DNA of 64,000 nt from Anaerocolumna xylanovorans DSM 12503 (GTDB taxonomy: Bacteria; Bacillota; Clostridia; Lachnospirales; Lachnospiraceae): assembly GCF_900143645.1 (NCBI RefSeq), contig NZ_FRFD01000004.1:439284-503283 (forward strand). The letters run 5' to 3'. The position numbers and the translations under genes are program-made. Under the pieces are notes generated by a model that was not told the DNA's origin, did not search any database, and saw only the letters and a program-made list of their open reading frames with translations. Within the stretch, counting starts at the first letter, position 1. Every line of letters starts with the position of its first letter. Below are positions 8,148 through 16,481 of the stretch, piece by piece.

Positions 8148-8255
8148 AAGATAAGAAAGAGTCTGGCTTGCCAGACTCTGGCGCTGATGTGCCGTCACGC
8201 AGTGACACCTTCCCTGGTGCATCATGTGCATCCCGCCCGTAGGGCTTTTTATCTT
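8148..8255. other. Structured intergenic element with terminal inverted repeat
   Basis: AAGATAA (8148-8154) pairs with TTATCTT (8249-8255) and encloses several hairpins: AGAGTCTGG/CCAGACTCT (8158-8179, loop CTTG), GTCAC/GTGAC (8194-8206), TGATG/CATCA around it, and GCCC/GGGC before TTTTT (8236-8250). It is more GC-rich than the surrounding intergenic DNA. On the minus strand the AGAGTCTGG hairpin followed by TTTCTT could serve as a second terminator for hemL. A small RNA or a miniature mobile element are the alternatives. Confidence 0.5.
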
Positions 8256-8278
8256 ATAGGACGTAATATTCTATAAGA

Positions 8279-8310
8279 TAAAAAAACAAGAGGACAATCA
8301 TGTCCTCTTG
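8279..8310 (-). terminator. Intrinsic terminator of the siroheme operon
   Basis: Perfect 9-bp hairpin CAAGAGGAC (8287-8295) / GTCCTCTTG (8302-8310), followed on the minus strand by an uninterrupted run of seven T. It lies about 60 bp past the hemL stop. Confidence 0.9.
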
Positions 8311-8367
8311 CCTGACTTTTATTGATTATCCAATACTTTCTAATCATATCCATCTTTTATCTGCCCT

Positions 8368-9648
8368 TTATTCACATTGGTTGAAAAACTCCCGTATAAT
8401 TTCGCAGGTCACCTTAATGTCTTCCTCGCTATGGGCATCCGAAAGAAACATTGCCTCGAACTGTGCCGGCGCGACATAAATGCCTTTTTCCAGGAGATAA
8501 TTAAAATAAGAAGCATACTTCTTAACATCCGAAGTAATTACATTTTCATAATTAACAGCCGGAAGGCTTGTAAAAAAGGGACTTAAAATGGAAGCAATCT
8601 GATTTACCCATATTCTTCCCTTAGACGCTTCACGAAAAGTCCTGGCAAGCTTGTCCGCCTTTTTCTCCAGCTCCTCATAAATCCGGGGGGTATTCTTCAA
8701 AATATTCAAAGTAGTTATTCCGGCTGTTGTAGCAATAGGATTTCCCGATAACGTGCCTGCCTGATAGACATCGCCTAAAGGAGATACTTTCTCCATAAGC
8801 TCCCGCCGTCCTCCATAAGCGCCAATTGGCATTCCCCCTCCGACAATCTTGCCCAGGGTAATCAGGTCAGGTTTTACCTGAAAATACTGCGCGGCACCGC
8901 CAAGTGAAAGGCGAAAGCCTGTGATTACCTCATCAAAAATAAGTAATGATTCATATTCTTCGGTAATCCTTCGAAGAAATGAAAGAAATCCTTCTTTCGG
9001 AGGTACGACTCCCATATTTGCCGCCACCGGCTCCACAATAATGGCTGCAATCTGCTTTCCATATTGTTCAAATAGTTTTTCTACGGAAGCAGTATCATTA
9101 TAATCAGCCACCAGCGTGTTCTGCGTATAAGCGGCAGGAACACCCGCACTATCCGGAACAGCTGTAGTCAGTGCAGCCGATCCGGCTTTCACTAAAAGCC
9201 CGTCACTGTGTCCGTGATAACAACCTCGGAACTTGATAATCATATCCCTTTTGGTATAGCCTCTGGCAACTCTGATAGCACTCATAACCGCTTCTGTCCC
9301 TGAACTGACAAGACGAATCATTTCCATCGGCGGCATCAGCTCCGAGATTAGCTCTGCAAGTATCACTTCATTCTCTGTGGGAGCTCCATAGGTAAGTCCC
9401 TTTTCACAAGCCTTGGTAACTGCCTCTATCACTTCTTCTCTCGCGTGGCCAAGAATTGCCGGTCCCCAGGAGCCCACATAATCTATAAATTCGTTTCCAT
9501 CTGCATCATAGATTCTGGAGCCTTTGGCTCTATCAATGAATAATGGCGTTCTTCCGACTGACCGGAATGCCCTTACGGGACTGTTCACACCGCCCGGTAT
9601 ACATTCCATGGCTCTTTCATAGAGCAGCTCTGATTTTTCCGTATTCAC
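8368..9648 (-). CDS. hemL: Glutamate-1-semialdehyde 2,1-aminomutase
   Basis: 426 residues, the usual length. GTG start, with GGAGG lying inside the last codons of hemB. This PLP enzyme converts glutamate-1-semialdehyde to 5-aminolevulinate. Signatures seen: CIPGGVNSPVRAFR at the start, SSGTEAVMSAIRVARG near 115, LLIFDEVITGFR near 240 and the PLP lysine in LITLGKIVGGGMPIGAYGG near 265. Last gene of the hemA-sirC-hemC-cobA/hemD-hemB-hemL operon; two terminator-like hairpins follow. With HemA it forms the C5 route to aminolevulinate. Confidence 0.95.
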   Translation of the reverse strand: MNTEKSELLYERAMECIPGGVNSPVRAFRSVGRTPLFIDRAKGSRIYDADGNEFIDYVGSWGPAILGHAREEVIEAVTKACEKGLTYGAPTENEVILAELISELMPPMEMIRLVSSGTEAVMSAIRVARGYTKRDMIIKFRGCYHGHSDGLLVKAGSAALTTAVPDSAGVPAAYTQNTLVADYNDTASVEKLFEQYGKQIAAIIVEPVAANMGVVPPKEGFLSFLRRITEEYESLLIFDEVITGFRLSLGGAAQYFQVKPDLITLGKIVGGGMPIGAYGGRRELMEKVSPLGDVYQAGTLSGNPIATTAGITTLNILKNTPRIYEELEKKADKLARTFREASKGRIWVNQIASILSPFFTSLPAVNYENVITSDVKKYASYFNYLLEKGIYVAPAQFEAMFLSDAHSEEDIKVTCEIIREFFNQCE

Positions 9649-9650
9649 CG

Positions 9651-10616
9651 CTATGCCTCCTTTAGCCAGCCGGCTATATCAAGAGCGTGGTACGTAATAA
9701 TTATCCTGGCACCGGCTCTTTTGATTGCCGTAATATTTTCCATTACAATTTTTTTCTCATCCACCCAGCCGTTGGCTGCAGCTGCTTTTACCATGGAATA
9801 TTCACCGCTCACATTATAAGCAGCCACCGGGCAGTCAAAGCTGTCCGCTACCCCTTTGATAACATCCAGATAGGCCAGAGCAGGTTTTACCATTACAATA
9901 TCCGCACCTTCCTCCAGATCCGCTTCTACCTCAAGGATAGCTTCTCTGCCATTTGCATAATCCATCTGGTAGGTCTTCCGGTCCCCGAAGCCGGGAGCCG
10001 AATGGGCTGCCTCCCGAAAAGGAGCGTAATAACCGGAAGAATATTTCGCACTATATGCCATAATAGCTATTTCAAAGAATCCATTACCATCTAATTCTTC
10101 CCTGATTGCTTTTACCCGTCCATCCATCATATCGGAAGGCGCAATGATATCAGCCCCTGCCTTCGCCAGACTGACCGCTGCTTTTGCCAGCAATGGCAGT
10201 GTTTCATCATTTAAGACCCTGCCATTCTTTATGATACCGCAGTGCCCATGGGAGGTATACTCACAGAGGCAGACATCGGCTATTATAAGAAGCTTCGGAT
10301 ACTTTTCCTTTATATAACGGATAGCTCTCTGGGTAATGCCGTTATCGTCGTATGCACCGCTTCCTTCCTCATCCTTATGCTGGGGTATCCCAAATATTAA
10401 AATGCCCGATATACCGCTTTGCACAATTCTCTCCAGCTCCTCATTAAGACGGTCAATGGAGAATTGATGGATACCCGGCATGGATGGTATCAAGTTTTTA
10501 ATGTTCTCTCCATCCATTACAAATATCGGATAAACCAGCTCTGAAACCTGGATTTTCGTCTCCCTGACCAGACTTCGCATTGTTTCATTTACTCTTAGTC
10601 TTCTTAAGCGCTTCAT
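9651..10616 (-). CDS. hemB: Porphobilinogen synthase (delta-aminolevulinate dehydratase)
   Basis: 321 residues from ATG 10616, which has GAGG nine bases upstream; a GTG at 10631 is the other possible start and would overlap cobA/hemD by 4 bp. It condenses two aminolevulinates to porphobilinogen. The zinc-type active-site loop DVCLCEYTSHGHCG shows the three metal cysteines. The first Schiff-base lysine lies in AYSAKYSSGYYAPFR and the second in IVMVKPALAYLDVI. The opening MKRLRRLRVNETMRSLVRET fits the family. Part of the siroheme operon. Confidence 0.95.
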   Translation of the reverse strand: MKRLRRLRVNETMRSLVRETKIQVSELVYPIFVMDGENIKNLIPSMPGIHQFSIDRLNEELERIVQSGISGILIFGIPQHKDEEGSGAYDDNGITQRAIRYIKEKYPKLLIIADVCLCEYTSHGHCGIIKNGRVLNDETLPLLAKAAVSLAKAGADIIAPSDMMDGRVKAIREELDGNGFFEIAIMAYSAKYSSGYYAPFREAAHSAPGFGDRKTYQMDYANGREAILEVEADLEEGADIVMVKPALAYLDVIKGVADSFDCPVAAYNVSGEYSMVKAAAANGWVDEKKIVMENITAIKRAGARIIITYHALDIAGWLKEA

Positions 10617-10627
10617 CTGTTTCTTCC

Positions 10628-12148
10628 TCACTCTATTCCATCATTCCTGTTGTTTTCCACGATACATTCTACAATTCCCTTAACACTTGCTTCTTTTGCA
10701 GTCAGGGTATTTGCATATCCATATTCTGATAATGTTCTTTGGGTAGCCTCACCAATACATACTATCTTTGTACACTCGAGCAATTCCCTTGTACTGCTGT
10801 CGCTGTCTTGGAAAAATCCATGTACTCCCGAAGAACTGGCAAAAACCAGGTAATCCAACCGCTCGATTTGCTTCTCCCCGGGCTCTGGCGTATAATAACT
10901 GCTTACAACATCATATATCTTTATCTCTTCATATGAAATATTATTATCATCTAATACGGTAATCAGCTCCTCTGATCCTTGCATTGCTCTTGGAATCAGA
11001 AGCTTTTCCTCTGCTGTTACTATGTTGCAGAGTTCCTGGGCCAGATGGAAGGCCGAATACTGCTGCGGCACCAAATCGGCATGATAGCCATATTGCATCA
11101 GTATTTTCGAAGTTCCGCTGCCAACAACCGCAAACCGGATATGGGAAAGCTTTCTATGATCGATACCAAGCTTAGCAAGCCTCTGAAAGAATAGGTTAAC
11201 TGCATTGGAACTTGTAAAAACAATCCAATGATATTGCTCCAGCGACATTAATGCCCTGTCAAATTCAGGTTTCCCGGAATAATCTATTATCTCTAAAGAA
11301 CCGGCTGTTACAGTGTTTGCTCCAAGTTCATGCAATTGCTGTATCAGCTTTTCTCTTATTTCTCTTGTTCCTGTTATTCCTATGTTAACTCCCGATAACG
11401 GACATCTGATGGTTGCTTTCATATCAAGACCTGCCACACTGCCAACTATGATAACAGCAGGAGCTTTGATACCAGCTTCCTTTACTTTCTGACATATGTC
11501 TGCCAGGCTTCCCCGTACTTCCTTTTGCCAGGGGGTTGTACCATTTGATACGACAGCAACCGGCGTATCCGGATGCTTTCCTCCTTCTAACAGCTTCTCT
11601 GCGATTCTATCCAGATTACTGATTCCCATTAAAATAATAAGAGTGCCCGATGTCTGGGCCAGACTTGTTAAACTGTCCGGGATATTACCTTCCTCTTCTG
11701 CCGTATGTCCGGTGATTACCGTAAAGCTCTGACTGCTTCCCCTGTGGGTTACCGGAATACCTGCATAAGCTGCCGCAGCAATGGCAGAAGTCACACCCGG
11801 AACCACCTCATAGGATATTCCCTGTTCCTTTAACGCAAGAACTTCTTCTCCTCCCCTTCCAAATACAAAGGGGTCTCCCCCCTTTAACCGTACAACAACC
11901 GGATGGGTAAGTGCTTTTTCAATTATAATTTGATTTATCTCTTCCTGCTTTAATGCATGATTCCCAACCGTTTTTCCGACAAAAATTCGCTCGCAGTCTT
12001 CCTTTGCATAGTCCAGAAGTTCTTCTGATACCAACCGATCATAGATTACAGCATCGCAGGCCTGCAGAAGCCTTCGTCCCTTAAGGGTAAGCAGCGCTGG
12101 ATCTCCCGGTCCGGCGCCTACAAGATATACTTTACCGCTTTTCTCCAT
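10628..12148 (-). CDS. cobA-hemD: Fused uroporphyrinogen-III C-methyltransferase / uroporphyrinogen-III synthase
   Basis: 506 residues, two enzymes in one chain. Residues 1-250 are the SAM-dependent methyltransferase that makes precorrin-2 (VYLVGAGPGDPALLTLKG at the start, VVRLKGGDPFVFGRGGEE near 85, GSSQSFTVITGH near 138). Residues 255-500 are uroporphyrinogen-III synthase, less conserved as usual (WIVFTSSNAVNLFF, then LDYLVFASSSGVHGFF). The fusion couples ring closure directly to C-2/C-7 methylation and so favours siroheme or corrinoids over heme; it is common in clostridia. ATG lies three bases past the hemC stop. No corrin-ring genes are nearby, which supports siroheme as product. Confidence 0.93.
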   Translation of the reverse strand: MEKSGKVYLVGAGPGDPALLTLKGRRLLQACDAVIYDRLVSEELLDYAKEDCERIFVGKTVGNHALKQEEINQIIIEKALTHPVVVRLKGGDPFVFGRGGEEVLALKEQGISYEVVPGVTSAIAAAAYAGIPVTHRGSSQSFTVITGHTAEEEGNIPDSLTSLAQTSGTLIILMGISNLDRIAEKLLEGGKHPDTPVAVVSNGTTPWQKEVRGSLADICQKVKEAGIKAPAVIIVGSVAGLDMKATIRCPLSGVNIGITGTREIREKLIQQLHELGANTVTAGSLEIIDYSGKPEFDRALMSLEQYHWIVFTSSNAVNLFFQRLAKLGIDHRKLSHIRFAVVGSGTSKILMQYGYHADLVPQQYSAFHLAQELCNIVTAEEKLLIPRAMQGSEELITVLDDNNISYEEIKIYDVVSSYYTPEPGEKQIERLDYLVFASSSGVHGFFQDSDSSTRELLECTKIVCIGEATQRTLSEYGYANTLTAKEASVKGIVECIVENNRNDGIE

Positions 12149-12151
12149 ACT

Positions 12152-13087
12152 TCACCTCATTTTTGCACTGCTTTTTGTGCATATTAAGTCTGTGTGCGCA
12201 GTGCAGACACAATCAAGCAGCTTATCTGCCGTCCGGTCAGCCGCTTTCAGATAATCTCCCGTAAATGCCTCTTCCTTCACCCTTAAAGTTTTATCCCCTT
12301 TTTTATAAACCGCATCAATTCTTATTAAATCCTTGTTGACTTCGGAATAGACTCCAATTGCTTCATGGCATCCTGCATTCAGCCTTTCAAGTACTCTTCG
12401 TTCTGCTTTCAGACTGATTGCCGTCTCTTTATCATTGATTCCTGCGACAATTTCCGACAATTCGTCATGAAGGCGTCCTTCCACTGCAAGTATTCCCTGA
12501 CCGGCAGCCGGAACAAATTCCTCTGGGGAAAATATGCGGTAATGCAATTGTTTTTCCTCCATCAGACCCAGCCGCTTTAACCCTGCCGCTGCCAAAATAA
12601 TTCCGTCATATTCGCCGTTTTTTAACTTTTCCAGTCTGGTTGGGACATTTCCCCTTAGGTTTTTGCATTCCGCCTGATAATACTGTTCTATCTGGAACTG
12701 CCTCCTAAGGCTGCTTGTTCCAATCACTGCTTTCATGCTGTCAGTGAGTTCCTTATCAAAGGTTACCAGCACGTCCCTTGGGTCTTCGCGTTTTGGTATC
12801 CCAATAATTCCAAGTCCCTCAGGAAGCTGCATTGTCATGTCTTTAGCACTATGAACAGCAAGATCTATCTTACCACTTAGCAATGCCTCTTCAAAGGCAT
12901 CCACAAACACTCCTTTCCCGCCAAATTGAATTAGCGGTTTATCCAGAATTTCATCCCCCAACGTACTGATTGGGATAATTTCGAAATTAAGCTCTGGAGC
13001 AATCTGTGCCAGCATCTTTATGATACTATTCGTCTGGACCATTGCCAGTTTACTTTTCCTTGTTCCAATCCGAACCGTATTTTTCAC
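12152..13087 (-). CDS. hemC: Porphobilinogen deaminase (hydroxymethylbilane synthase)
   Basis: 311 residues; GTG start. Joins four porphobilinogens into hydroxymethylbilane. Clear motifs: VRIGTRKSKLAMVQT at the start, VHSAKDMTMQLPEGL near residue 80, IGTSSLRRQFQI near 125, LRGNVPTRLEKL near 145 and the dipyrromethane cofactor cysteine in RLNAGCHEAIGVY near 240. Sits between sirC and cobA/hemD in the operon, with a short gap on the hemD side and 61 bp on the sirC side. Confidence 0.95.
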   Translation of the reverse strand: MKNTVRIGTRKSKLAMVQTNSIIKMLAQIAPELNFEIIPISTLGDEILDKPLIQFGGKGVFVDAFEEALLSGKIDLAVHSAKDMTMQLPEGLGIIGIPKREDPRDVLVTFDKELTDSMKAVIGTSSLRRQFQIEQYYQAECKNLRGNVPTRLEKLKNGEYDGIILAAAGLKRLGLMEEKQLHYRIFSPEEFVPAAGQGILAVEGRLHDELSEIVAGINDKETAISLKAERRVLERLNAGCHEAIGVYSEVNKDLIRIDAVYKKGDKTLRVKEEAFTGDYLKAADRTADKLLDCVCTAHTDLICTKSSAKMR

Positions 13088-13148
13088 CTAAACATCACTC
13101 CGTTCCAGCTCTCTGCTGCTTCTTTTTTATGCAATTGATTCTTTTGGA

Positions 13149-13766
13149 TTACTTCATATATTTTGAGATAACATTCTGGACATCCAAGCCGTTAAGTTTC
13201 CCATTATTGTTCAAACCCAGTCTGGCAAGCTCCTTCATGATATCAGCCCGTTCACTTTCAGAAGAAACATTATTCTTGACATATTCACGGTAACCGCCAA
13301 GGGTTTCAACCAGAGCCTCATATGTATCCGGCAAATTATCACTTATTGTTTTCCTGATATGTCCTGCCATCACAGGACTCTGTCCCGAAGTAGTAACGCC
13401 GATAGAGATACTTCCCTTTTTAATATAAGCCGGAAACAGAAAATCACATTTACTAAGTTCGTCCACCACATTAACCAGTATTTTTCTGTCCCTGCAATTC
13501 TTAGCTATCATCTCGTTAATGGCTGAATTATTGGTTGCAGCAATTACGAAAAAAGCATCTTCCAGCTCCTTCTCCCCGTATTCTCCGATGTTTATATGAA
13601 TCCTGCCTTCAAGAGCAGCGATTTCCTCACTGACAACCGGTGCAATCACGGTGATATCTGCTTCAAAATCAAGCAAAGCTTCGATTTTCCGGTAGGCAAC
13701 CTTGCCACCGCCGTATATGATACATTTTTTATTTTTTATATCTATAAAAAAAGGAAAATAAGCCAT
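13149..13766 (-). CDS. sirC: Precorrin-2 dehydrogenase / sirohydrochlorin ferrochelatase-type protein (Met8/CysG N-domain)
   Basis: 205 residues; ATG with GGAGG five bases upstream. NAD-binding start IDIKNKKCIIYGGGKVAYRK, then the family's CDFLFPAYIKKGSISIGVTTSGQSP segment near residues 107-131, which contains the conserved GxSP turn. This class oxidises precorrin-2 to sirohydrochlorin and, in bifunctional members, inserts iron to give siroheme. No separate CbiK/SirB chelatase is in the window, so this protein may do both steps or the chelatase lies elsewhere. Its presence marks the operon as siroheme-producing, matching the sulfite reductase encoded upstream. Confidence 0.9.
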   Translation of the reverse strand: MAYFPFFIDIKNKKCIIYGGGKVAYRKIEALLDFEADITVIAPVVSEEIAALEGRIHINIGEYGEKELEDAFFVIAATNNSAINEMIAKNCRDRKILVNVVDELSKCDFLFPAYIKKGSISIGVTTSGQSPVMAGHIRKTISDNLPDTYEALVETLGGYREYVKNNVSSESERADIMKELARLGLNNNGKLNGLDVQNVISKYMK

Positions 13767-13778
13767 TCATACCTCCAT

Positions 13779-15014
13779 TTATATAAGCTTTCTAAGCAAT
13801 TGCACCAAGACCGACAGCTCCTGGCTGTCTGCTCTGTCCTTCATTTCATATAAAGCATTTTTTAAAGGCAGCTTTTCGAGCACCTGGCTGATTTTAGGAA
13901 TATCCGGCAGAAAGGAATGGAATGTCAATTCCTTTTTTACCATATCCAGGTGTTCCTCCATAATCTGCGCAGCCCTGACTGTTTCCTGCTCTTTAATCTG
14001 AGTATTGTGCAAGGAAACCTGATTATAATAATCTATATCATGCATGGTGACGCCGCTTACTCCGGTAATTTCTTTGTCAATATCCATAGGTACTGACAGA
14101 TCAATGAATAGACGTTCCTTCTCTGTCCTGATATTCCCGGCAAGCTCCTGAAAGGTGATCGTATAATGAGGGCTGGTTGTCGCACTGATAATAATATCAG
14201 CCTCATCCATGAAGTCATATCTTGCTTTAAAATCAATCATTTTCACATTCCGATATTCCCTGTTTATTATCTCTATGGAATTGTGGCTTCGGGAAGTACC
14301 TATGATTTGTATATCCTCTCTTCCATACAGGTTCTTCATGATAATAGTGCCCATTTTACCGGTTAGCCCGATAATGAGCACACACTTTTTATTTCCCGCA
14401 AAATTAAAAACTTCATTTGCCGCTAAGGTTCCAATGGACACCGGTGTTTTTGAAATTCTGGTATCTGTTTTTATTCTTTTTGCACAGGTAATTGCTGCTT
14501 GAAATGACGTATTCAACAGATACTTTGTAGCTCCCAGGTTAAGTGCATTGGTATACGCCTCTTTCACCTGCCCCAGTATCTCATCCTCTCCGATTACCAT
14601 TGAGTCCATCCCACAGGTGACAGAAAACAGATGCTGCATCGCCTTTTCCCCATTATATACCAAAAAGTACTTAAGCAACAGCTCCAGCTTTGTCTTTTTA
14701 AACTCCACCAGCAGCTTCTCCATCTCCGCAACAGCCTGGAGTTCCTTCGAACCTTGGAGTTCCTTCGAACCTTGGAGTTCCTTCGAACCTTGGAGTTCCT
14801 TCGAACCTTGGAGTTCCTTCGAACCTTGGAGTTCCTTCGGAACTCCGGTAAAATACACTTCACAGCGGTTGCAGGTGGATAGCAGCACACACTCCTCAAA
14901 GTGTCCCCGCTCCATAACCTGATGTAAAAATGCTTCCTGCTCCTCCTTTGTAAAGGAAAACATCTCCCTGATTTCGATGGGAGCTATTTTATGACTTATA
15001 CTGATAACAAACAT
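13779..15014 (-). CDS. hemA: Glutamyl-tRNA reductase with a repeat-expanded loop
   Basis: 411 residues. It reduces glutamyl-tRNA(Glu) to glutamate-1-semialdehyde, the committed tetrapyrrole step. The catalytic cysteine is in LLSTCNRCEVY (C48). The SVTCGMDSMVIGEDEILGQVK segment near 128-148 and the Rossmann motif VLIIGLTGKMG near 215 confirm the family. Residues about 60-93 are a perfect GSKELQ repeat (six KELQ copies) from an 18-bp DNA repeat, inserted just after the catalytic domain's active-site strand. This is highly unusual. First gene of the siroheme operon, with a weak ribosome site. The C-terminal dimerisation domain looks complete. Confidence 0.93.
   Translation of the reverse strand: MFVISISHKIAPIEIREMFSFTKEEQEAFLHQVMERGHFEECVLLSTCNRCEVYFTGVPKELQGSKELQGSKELQGSKELQGSKELQGSKELQAVAEMEKLLVEFKKTKLELLLKYFLVYNGEKAMQHLFSVTCGMDSMVIGEDEILGQVKEAYTNALNLGATKYLLNTSFQAAITCAKRIKTDTRISKTPVSIGTLAANEVFNFAGNKKCVLIIGLTGKMGTIIMKNLYGREDIQIIGTSRSHNSIEIINREYRNVKMIDFKARYDFMDEADIIISATTSPHYTITFQELAGNIRTEKERLFIDLSVPMDIDKEITGVSGVTMHDIDYYNQVSLHNTQIKEQETVRAAQIMEEHLDMVKKELTFHSFLPDIPKISQVLEKLPLKNALYEMKDRADSQELSVLVQLLRKLI
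14737..14844. repeat. 18-bp tandem repeat inside hemA
   Basis: Six copies of the 18-bp unit TGGAGTTCCTTCGAACCT; the first five are identical and the last has changes at its end. The unit is in frame (18 = 6 codons), so copy number can change without breaking hemA. Confidence 0.95.
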
Positions 15015-15073
15015 TTTTCATTCTCTTTTCTGAACAGTTTAATCAAATATACCTTGCCTGACAAACCAAAAGA

Positions 15074-15112
15074 GGGAACTGCTGCATTTTAGACTAATCT
15101 TGCAGCAGCCCC
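15074..15112 (-). terminator. Hairpin between the sulfur operon and hemA (terminator or attenuator)
   Basis: CTGCTGCA/TGCAGCAG with a 14-nt loop, extended outward by GGGG/CCC, followed on the minus strand by TTCCCTCTTTTGG. It lies downstream of the proposed hemA promoter, so it may act as an attenuator in the hemA leader rather than only ending the upstream operon. The T-run is imperfect. Confidence 0.5.
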
Positions 15113-15171
15113 ATCCCCCTTGAAAAAGAAGATATGCTTCCTAACTGGTTAGAAAACATTCCTCTTATTAG

Positions 15172-15200
15172 ATTATTATATTCTTACAGCCAATTGTCAA
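15172..15200 (-). promoter_or_regulatory. Candidate hemA (siroheme operon) promoter
   Basis: TTGACA (15200-15195), 17 bp, AATAAT (15177-15172), starting 6 bp past the stop of the JAMM gene. About 20 bp downstream lies CTAACTGGTTAG (15141-15152), an inverted repeat that could be an operator. The leader to ATG 15014 is about 150 nt. Confidence 0.5.
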
Positions 15201-15205
15201 CAAGC

Positions 15206-15625
15206 TTATTTTTGTAATATGAATTCAATTGGTTCTTCACCTACCATCTCACCGTCGATATAAAAGGCTTTCAGAACCGGCCTTTCCCTCTCCTGGAGGG
15301 ACAAAATCAGGTAACTTGCATTGGAATCATACGCCAGACGCTTATCTTCCTCTGATGGCCTTGACGGCGTATCCGGATGGGAATGAAAATTGCCAAAGAG
15401 CTGATATCCCTTCTTTCTTAAGTCTTTAACCGCTGCAAGCTGTTCCAGCGGATCCATGGAAAAATGCTCTCTGCTTTCATCCACATTGCGAAGAAGATAA
15501 ACCTCCCTGACCACCTTAACTTCCTGATCAATTGTTCCTCCAATCAGTCCGCAGGCTTCATTTGGAAGCTCCTTCAGAGCATGATTTAATATTTTTTGAT
15601 AATCATTATTATAAATTCGAAGCAT
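15206..15625 (-). CDS. JAMM (M67) zinc metallopeptidase, likely processes the sulfur carrier
   Basis: 139 residues, compact prokaryotic Mov34/MPN domain. The full JAMM set is present: E23 in NEACGLI, then H81-x-H83-x7-S91-x2-D94 in HSHPDTPSRPSEED. Known relatives include Mec+ (releases cysteine from CysO), QbsD (trims QbsE) and HcyD (trims HcyS of Wolinella). It is encoded 36 bp after the E1 gene, with the carrier just upstream, and that carrier has residues beyond its diglycine. So trimming the tail to expose GG is the most likely job (inference). Last gene of the sulfur operon. Confidence 0.85.
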   Translation of the reverse strand: MLRIYNNDYQKILNHALKELPNEACGLIGGTIDQEVKVVREVYLLRNVDESREHFSMDPLEQLAAVKDLRKKGYQLFGNFHSHPDTPSRPSEEDKRLAYDSNASYLILSLQERERPVLKAFYIDGEMVGEEPIEFILQK

Positions 15626-15661
15626 CCTAACCTCTTCCCTGCCTATCGCAATCTGGAATCT

Positions 15662-16465
15662 CTACCCTTCACATACTGTCTGTTCATAATCAATTAGTTC
15701 TGTTATCGTCGGATGTTCACCACAAATACCGCAGTTCTTATCTGCGGCCGGAAGCTTGATTTTACGGAAGTTCATCGTAATGGCATCATAGGTCAGCAAA
15801 TACCCTGTCAGCAGATCACCGATTCCTAAAAGATACTTCATCGCTTCCATAGCCTGAAGGCTTCCGATCACTCCTCCCATAGCTCCGATCACTCCTGCCT
15901 GTTTACAGGTGGGAACTGCATCTTTTGGCGGAGGATTCTTGAATACACAGCGGTAGCAGGGCCCTCTCCCCGGCACATAGGTCATCAGCTGCCCCTGAAA
16001 ACGTATGATACCGGCATGGGAAAATGGTTTCCCCGCCATAACACAGGCATCATTAATCAAAAATTTTGCCGGAAAATTATCCGTTCCATCAATAATAAAA
16101 TCATAGTCCTTTATTAATTCCAGAATATTTTCTGATGTAACAAAGGTACGGTAGGTATTCACCGTAACATCCGGATTCATCTCATTCATAGTTTCTTTTG
16201 CAGACTTTACCTTGGCTTTACCGACATCCTTCGTTCCATGGATAATCTGTCTTTGAAGATTCGATAAATCAACTTCATCCGCATCCGCAATTCCGATTGT
16301 ACCAATACCTGCTGCCGCCAGATACATGGCAGCGGGAGCTCCCAGTCCACCTGCACCTATAATCAAAACTTTACTGTTTAATAACTTCTTCTGGCCCTTG
16401 GCTCCGACTTCTTTTAATATAATATGCCTTGAATAACGCTCCAACTGCTCGTTTGTAAATGCCAT
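15662..16465 (-). CDS. ThiF/MoeB-type E1 adenylyltransferase
   Basis: 267 residues. Adenylates the C-terminal glycine of a ubiquitin-like sulfur carrier. Seen: RYSRHIILKEVGAKGQKKL, the nucleotide loop GAGGLG (37-42), DADEVDLSNLQRQ (61-73), the zinc ligands C170/C173 and C245/C248, and TDNFPAKFLINDA. C187 in PTCKQAG matches the E1 cysteine position. Names ThiF, MoeB and HcyF all fit by sequence; the adjoining sulfite reductase and JAMM peptidase favour an HcyF-like role in amino-acid sulfur assimilation over thiamine or molybdopterin synthesis, since no thi or moa genes are near. Confidence 0.88.
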   Translation of the reverse strand: MAFTNEQLERYSRHIILKEVGAKGQKKLLNSKVLIIGAGGLGAPAAMYLAAAGIGTIGIADADEVDLSNLQRQIIHGTKDVGKAKVKSAKETMNEMNPDVTVNTYRTFVTSENILELIKDYDFIIDGTDNFPAKFLINDACVMAGKPFSHAGIIRFQGQLMTYVPGRGPCYRCVFKNPPPKDAVPTCKQAGVIGAMGGVIGSLQAMEAMKYLLGIGDLLTGYLLTYDAITMNFRKIKLPAADKNCGICGEHPTITELIDYEQTVCEG

Positions 16466-16481
16466 ACCTCAATAAGGCTGT

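Noticed and set aside
14594..14922. Repeat-rich open frames on both strands within hemA
   Set aside because: They are products of the 18-bp repeat, which is open in several frames. Only the HemA frame has family motifs on both sides.
15015..15171. Search for a cobalamin riboswitch in the hemA leader
   Set aside because: No B12-box-like sequence; a single hairpin only.
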